Both the position numbers and the translations under genes were made by a program. A stretch of 31,052 nt of DNA from a virus, in the IMG/VR virus record IMGVR_UViG_3300035171_000033, positions 1 through 31,052 of that record; one strand, written 5' to 3'. Positions 27,079 to 31,052 of this stretch are shown one piece after another; positions within the stretch are counted from its first letter, which is position 1; each line of letters starts with the position of its first letter. The notes under the pieces are model-generated. The model did no database searches. It was not told the DNA's origin and saw only the letters and a program-made list of their open reading frames with translations.

Positions 27079-29154
27079 GTGGCTGTAGCCGTTATCCAGG
27101 ACGGCCGCGCCGTCCCCTCAGACACTGTCACACGCGTCTGGAAAGACCGCATCGCGGAAGGCAAACGCGACAGGTCACGGTACGAGCCTGTGTGGGCGCA
27201 AGCCCGCGCGTTCGCGGCCGGCAAGCACTGGCTGAAGTGGTCGCGCCGGCAGCGCCGCCTCGTCCTGCCGGCCGACAACCGGTACCGCGACCGCTACTCC
27301 GTTGAGGAGATCGGCCAGTACCGCCTCACCGCCGTCGGCGAGCTCTCACACGACGACATGCGTCCGACCTTGTTGTTCCGGCAGGACCAGATCGACTCCG
27401 AAGAGATCGCGGCGCAGATCAACGACGCGTTGGCGTACGCGTGGGACGAGGAGATCGACGCCGACGAAATCCTGATGGACTTGAAGTTCGCTTTGGTCGA
27501 CCTGGGCACGGCAGCGCTCAGGTGCAGATTCGACCCGACAAGAGGCCCCGTTGTCGGTCATCTGCCCGCCGGCGCCGACGGCGCGCCTGTCACCGACCAG
27601 GCGATGCTCGACCATCTTGAGCGGCACGGCCAGATGCCCGACGGATCGTTGCCGAAGTTCCATGTGGTGCATGAGGGCGCGATCCGGTGGGAACTCGCCG
27701 CACCTGAGAACCTTTTGGTTCCGGCCGGTGTTGAGTATCAGCGCGACTTCCCGTGGGAGATCTGGCAAAGACCGGTCGCGATCGACGCGCTTGTTGAGGA
27801 GTACGGCGACATAGCGGCAGGGTTGAAGGAGGAGTCGCTGTCGGCTTTGCAGATGCTCGGGTCACGCGAGATGTCGGATCAGGCGTCCGACCCTGACACC
27901 GACAACGGCCAGGCCGGAAAACTCTCCCGGCATGTGTTGGTGTACACGTGTTATGAGCGGCCGACCGTTGGTAAGCCGCAAGGCGAAATGGTGGTGTTGG
28001 CCGGCACCGACGAGCTGCGGCCGTTGGAAGCGCCGCGCCCGCTGCCGTATCAGGGGCCTGACGGAACGTGGCGTTCCGGCATCACGTATTTTCATTACAA
28101 CCGGGTGCCGGGCAGGTTTTGGGGCCGCGGCCTTGTTGAGGTGCTGAAGGACCCGCAGCGGATGATCGACCGGCGCCGCACACAGATCTCGGAGACGTTG
28201 GACCGCGGCCAGCCGAAGGTGTTTGTTGAGAAGGGCTCGATCGACGGTGGGGTCACAGGGTCACCGGTCGAGATCATCGAGCTGGAGAAGAACACGGCGG
28301 CACCGGTGTTTCACCAGGGGCTAGCGCCGGGGCCGTGGATGCAGGCCGAGGTTGAGTCGTGCCGCGAAGACCTAGCAAGGGCGTCCGGCATCCAGTCGGT
28401 GACGTTGGGCGAGAACCCCACGAACGTCGGCACGTATTCACAGCTTGCGCTGTTGCGCGAGTCCGATCAGATCAAACGGCTGCCCGGCCTGAAACGGTTC
28501 CAGTCAGGCGTCGGCGAGCTCGTCGAGAACACCGTCTACGACATTCGCCGCTACTGGGGCCACCGCAAACAGATCGTGGTGGCGGGCGAGACGGAAGGGA
28601 TGTTGCAGGCGTCGGTGTTCGACGCGACGAAAACCCCGGTGTTTTTCAAGGTTGAGATCGCGAAGGGAGCCGCGAAGCCGTTGACGCAGGGCGCGAAGCT
28701 GCAGCTGGTCACCGACATCGCGACGTACAGCCTCAACAGCCGGCAGCCGTTGCCGACCCGCTGGTACTACGACTCGCTGCTCGCGGGCGAGCCGATGCCG
28801 CTGCCGGAGGACGAGAAAGACGACCAGGTCGAGAAGGCCCAGACCGAAAACGTGATGTTGGCGCAGGGCCAGCCGGTTGAGGTCGCCTACTACGACCCGG
28901 CGTTGGTTCACATTCCGGAGCATCGCTCGATGCAGATCCAGGCGACGCTGGCGGGACGCCATGACGTCGCAGACCAGGTCGAGTTGCACATCCAGCAGCA
29001 CCTCGCGATGGAGCAGCAGAAAGCCGCGCAGCAGCAGCCGCCGGCGCCCGGTGGGGAGCCGCCCGCGGGCGGCCTGCCGGTTCCGCCGCCTCCTATGCCG
29101 ATGCTGCCGGGCGGCCCTGCCGCAGCACCACCGCCCGCACCCTCCCCCTTCTAG
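27079..29154 (+). CDS. Portal protein, large podovirus-like type
   Basis: 691 residues from GTG 27079 with GGAGG upstream. The N-terminal region (KDRIAEGKRDRSRYEPVWAQ) and QYRLTAVGELSHDDMRPTLL are typical of portals of P22/N4-like length. The stem and clip regions include YFHYNRVPGRFWGRGLVEVL and DLARASGIQSVTLGENPTN, the conserved portal helix-and-loop. The last 50 residues are Pro/Gln/Gly-rich and disordered. It would form the dodecameric DNA gateway. Its size suggests a podovirus-like virion. Confidence 0.85.
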   Translation: MAVAVIQDGRAVPSDTVTRVWKDRIAEGKRDRSRYEPVWAQARAFAAGKHWLKWSRRQRRLVLPADNRYRDRYSVEEIGQYRLTAVGELSHDDMRPTLLFRQDQIDSEEIAAQINDALAYAWDEEIDADEILMDLKFALVDLGTAALRCRFDPTRGPVVGHLPAGADGAPVTDQAMLDHLERHGQMPDGSLPKFHVVHEGAIRWELAAPENLLVPAGVEYQRDFPWEIWQRPVAIDALVEEYGDIAAGLKEESLSALQMLGSREMSDQASDPDTDNGQAGKLSRHVLVYTCYERPTVGKPQGEMVVLAGTDELRPLEAPRPLPYQGPDGTWRSGITYFHYNRVPGRFWGRGLVEVLKDPQRMIDRRRTQISETLDRGQPKVFVEKGSIDGGVTGSPVEIIELEKNTAAPVFHQGLAPGPWMQAEVESCREDLARASGIQSVTLGENPTNVGTYSQLALLRESDQIKRLPGLKRFQSGVGELVENTVYDIRRYWGHRKQIVVAGETEGMLQASVFDATKTPVFFKVEIAKGAAKPLTQGAKLQLVTDIATYSLNSRQPLPTRWYYDSLLAGEPMPLPEDEKDDQVEKAQTENVMLAQGQPVEVAYYDPALVHIPEHRSMQIQATLAGRHDVADQVELHIQQHLAMEQQKAAQQQPPAPGGEPPAGGLPVPPPPMPMLPGGPAAAPPPAPSPF

Positions 29155-29167
29155 CAAAGGAACCCTC

Positions 29168-29656
29168 ATGGCTTTGACGATCAGTCTTGTCCGCGGCCCC
29201 CGCGTCGTCGGCGACCTCCTCTGGGCGGCAGCCGACATCACGTTCGACTCGTCCTACCCGACCGGCGGCGAACCGCTGACGGTCGCCGACCTTTCGTTCG
29301 ACGACCTCGAGCCGTACGCGCAGATGATGCAGCTGATCTGCGGTGCCCGGTCGGGGTACTCGTTCAGTTACGACTTCGCGAACCAGAAGCTGAAGGTGTT
29401 CACAGTCGCGGCGCACACCCACGACCTGTACCTGAAGAACGCCGACGTCGCCGACAGCGCGGGGGCGCGTGTGAACGCCGGCGCGAACCTTCTTGGTGCG
29501 AACACCGGGACAAGCCTGACCGTCACCGGCCAGGCCGCGGGCGCGTCCGCGCACGGCGGCGTTCTCGGTGTTGCCGCGGCGGCGTTGGCGGAGGTCGCGG
29601 ACACCACGAGCCTGTCAACTCTCACCGTCCGGGCGTTGGCCTGGGCCGCCAAGTAA
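29168..29656 (+). CDS. Small virion protein, paralogue A
   Basis: 162 residues from ATG 29168 with AAAGGA upstream. Contains ADITFDSSYPTGGEPLTVADL and YDFANQKLKVF, a strand-rich pattern common in small phage structural proteins of unknown role. The next gene repeats this pattern, so the pair arose by duplication. The C-terminal 60 residues are Ala/Gly/Thr-rich. It may decorate the capsid or be a head-tail component. Confidence 0.72.
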   Translation: MALTISLVRGPRVVGDLLWAAADITFDSSYPTGGEPLTVADLSFDDLEPYAQMMQLICGARSGYSFSYDFANQKLKVFTVAAHTHDLYLKNADVADSAGARVNAGANLLGANTGTSLTVTGQAAGASAHGGVLGVAAAALAEVADTTSLSTLTVRALAWAAK

Positions 29657-29670
29657 GGGAGCCGAACCGC

Positions 29671-30006
29671 ATGGGAATCACTGTTTCGATCACGACACGC
29701 GACGGCCTGGCCGTCGCCACGCCGCTCGGGTACGAAGTCACCGCCGACGTCACGTTCGACACCGACTACGCGTCGTCGGGCGGCGAGGCGTTGGACGCGT
29801 ACGAGGATCTGCTGTTCCCGAAGGAGGCGACGGTCACGCACGCGTCGGCGGAGTTCGACGGAGGTGTCGCGTTCACCGCCGTCTACGACGTCACGAACGC
29901 CAAGCTGAAGGCCTATGTCATCACGACCGGTGTGGAGGCCGCCGCCGGCCTGGACGGCCTGGACGGAACCGTTGTGAAGTTGCGCGCTACGGCCGCGGTG
30001 GTCTAG
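29671..30006 (+). CDS. Small virion protein, paralogue B
   Basis: 111 residues from ATG 29671 with AAGGGAG upstream. ADVTFDTDYASSGGEALDAY and YDVTNAKLKAY align with paralogue A. It lacks the Ala/Gly-rich tail. Role presumably virion decoration or assembly. Confidence 0.72.
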   Translation: MGITVSITTRDGLAVATPLGYEVTADVTFDTDYASSGGEALDAYEDLLFPKEATVTHASAEFDGGVAFTAVYDVTNAKLKAYVITTGVEAAAGLDGLDGTVVKLRATAAVV

Positions 30007-30010
30007 GGCT

Positions 30011-30352
30011 GTGGCGACGAGAGCAAGGCCGCGCATCGAGGCGGCCCAGCCAACAGTCCCGGACGCCGAAGGGTTTCTGGGCGACGAGGTTCTGTCGGTG
30101 CCGACGACGGCCGGCGGCACAGCGTTGGCGTCCGTCCCTGCCGGGGCCCGTCACGTGTACCTGCAAGCGTCGTCGTTCGCGGTGATCTTCCGGCCGAACG
30201 ACACCGGCGTCGGCGGCAACCCCGACTCAACCCACGGCGTCACGATCGCTGCCGGGGCGGGGTTTGACTACACCGGCGACCCGGCGAAGCTGAAGCTCCT
30301 CGGTGTTGGCGGGACGGCGTCGGTGTACGCGATGTACTTCGGAGAGGCCTGA
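30011..30352 (+). CDS. Small beta-rich virion protein
   Basis: 113 residues from GTG 30011. SVPTTAGGTALASVPAGARH, VYLQASSFAVIFRPNDT, DYTGDPAKLKLLGVGGTASV: alternating strands as in small phage capsid or tail decoration proteins. Overlaps the next start (TGATG). Not recognised by family. Confidence 0.65.
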   Translation: MATRARPRIEAAQPTVPDAEGFLGDEVLSVPTTAGGTALASVPAGARHVYLQASSFAVIFRPNDTGVGGNPDSTHGVTIAAGAGFDYTGDPAKLKLLGVGGTASVYAMYFGEA

Positions 30353-30942
30353 TGCGCGCTGATCGTTTGGGCGCGTCGTCGGTGTTCGACCGCACCGGCG
30401 CCGTTGTGGCTGCGGCAGGCGACTACACTGCGGTACAGGTTGGCGCGTTCGCGCTTTCGCAGTACCGCCGTCTGTTCACGGTCGTAGCGCGCGCGGCAGC
30501 AGCGAACATTGTGGGGGCTGCCGTGTACCCGTTCGCTGCCCCGTCTATCGCGGCAGCGGCGTCGGCGAACCTGACGCCCGCGGTGTTTTACCTCGCAGCG
30601 GCAGACCATGCCGTCACGGGCTACACAACGAAGCTTCGTGTGGCGTCCGGGTGTCTCGTCGATGACGTCGCGCCAGGGCAGACGCTCGTCATTGGTCTAT
30701 ATCCCGTCGGGACGCCGTCGGGCGGCGTCGGCGTGTTCAACCCGAACCTCGGCACAGTCGTCACTGGGTCAACGGTGACATGGACAACCCCGGCCGCGAA
30801 CTCGTCGGCAGCAGAACAGGCCACTGCGGACTTCGGGATCCCGGCGGACGGCTGGTACTGCTTCGGCATGTCCGTCGGCGGCGCATTCACCGTCGCATCG
30901 GACGTGGTGCTGCCGGCGCGTCTTGAAGTACGCAACGTCTAG
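30352..30942 (+). CDS. Beta-rich virion protein
   Basis: 196 residues from ATG 30352. Strands dominate, e.g. YRRLFTVVARAAAANIVGAA, LVIGLYPVGTPSGGVGVF, VTWTTPAANSS, GWYCFGMSVGGAFTVASDVV, with a jelly-roll-like repetition of hydrophobic and Gly/Thr segments. It may be a head or tail fibre component. No firm assignment. Confidence 0.65.
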   Translation: MRADRLGASSVFDRTGAVVAAAGDYTAVQVGAFALSQYRRLFTVVARAAAANIVGAAVYPFAAPSIAAAASANLTPAVFYLAAADHAVTGYTTKLRVASGCLVDDVAPGQTLVIGLYPVGTPSGGVGVFNPNLGTVVTGSTVTWTTPAANSSAAEQATADFGIPADGWYCFGMSVGGAFTVASDVVLPARLEVRNV

Positions 30943-30961
30943 CCGACTACACTCGCCCAGG

Positions 30962-31052
30962 ATGGGGCCGCCGCTCGTTCTGATCGCCCAGCCGAACCGA
31001 TCGGGCGGGTCTTTGCTCGCACAGCTGCTGGACGGGCATCCCGAGCTCCACT
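30962..31052 (+). CDS. Sulfotransferase-like protein, 3' end cut by window
   Basis: Only 30 residues are present, from ATG 30962: LVLIAQPNRSGGSLLAQLL, then DGHPEL. This matches the 5'-phosphosulfate-binding loop of PAPS sulfotransferases (RSG, then L-x-x-L-L and HP). The start is close after the previous stop and has no strong ribosome site. A phage copy could modify a carbohydrate or lipid. The rest lies outside the window. Confidence 0.6.
   Translation, partial: MGPPLVLIAQPNRSGGSLLAQLLDGHPELH

Overview
The window is a section of a high-GC, double-stranded DNA temperate bacteriophage (or prophage). It carries a terminase, portal and virion genes, a lysis cassette, a repressor/Cro switch with a palindromic operator, a long early operon of small overlapping genes, a tyrosine integrase followed by a tRNA/tmRNA-like attachment site, and a replication module. 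An actinobacterial host is likely, though this is inference. The reasons are the strong G/C bias at third codon positions, the frequent GTG starts, a probable leaderless promoter, and an Rpf-like secreted muralytic protein, a family typical of Actinobacteria. No mycolyl-arabinogalactan esterase (LysB) is visible, so a host with a mycolate outer membrane is less likely. Neither a major capsid protein nor a tape measure is recognisable, so both window edges probably cut the virion gene block.

Layout. Positions 1-6435 hold three Ala/Pro-rich virion or ejection proteins. The third is a 1191-residue polyvalent-type protein with an embedded zeta-toxin-like P-loop kinase. Positions 6432-8752 hold a minus-strand two-helix membrane protein and the lysis genes (lysozyme plus NlpC/P60 endolysin, zinc amidase, coiled-coil membrane protein, holin). 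Positions 8829-9134 hold two tRNA-Ser genes and a terminator. Positions 9134-10356 are the lysogeny switch: a minus-strand membrane protein, a minus-strand repressor, the operator/promoter, and a plus-strand Cro-like protein. Positions 10358-20564 read as one long rightward operon with stop/start overlaps throughout. It contains small zinc-binding proteins, a Sak4-like recombinase ATPase, a Cas4-like Fe-S nuclease, an HNH nuclease, a pair formed by a small His-rich protein and a DUF6745-like protein with a 12-bp repeat array, about ten unknown small genes joined by recurring junction sequences, a GIY-YIG protein and the integrase.

Positions 20600-20819 hold attP and a remarkably compact cloverleaf or four-way-junction sequence. 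Positions 20851-22171 hold the Rpf-like gene, small genes and a VRR-NUC nuclease. Positions 22242-23701 hold a replication-initiator-like gene with a 12-bp iteron array and an A+T-rich stretch inside it, followed by a helix-turn-helix protein. Positions 23813-30942 are the packaging and head genes (small and large terminase, portal, paralogous small virion proteins). The last 90 bases begin a sulfotransferase-like gene.

How it fits together: the repressor and Cro-like protein compete at one symmetrical operator that also holds the early promoter. That promoter would drive recombination, accessory and integration functions. Replication would start within the initiator gene, and a separate weak promoter before the packaging genes could start late expression. 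The strongest candidates for undescribed biology are the four-way-junction element, the restricted-alphabet 12-bp repeat array with its abutting hairpin, the junction-linked micro-gene array, and the kinase-bearing virion protein with an internal frame switch.
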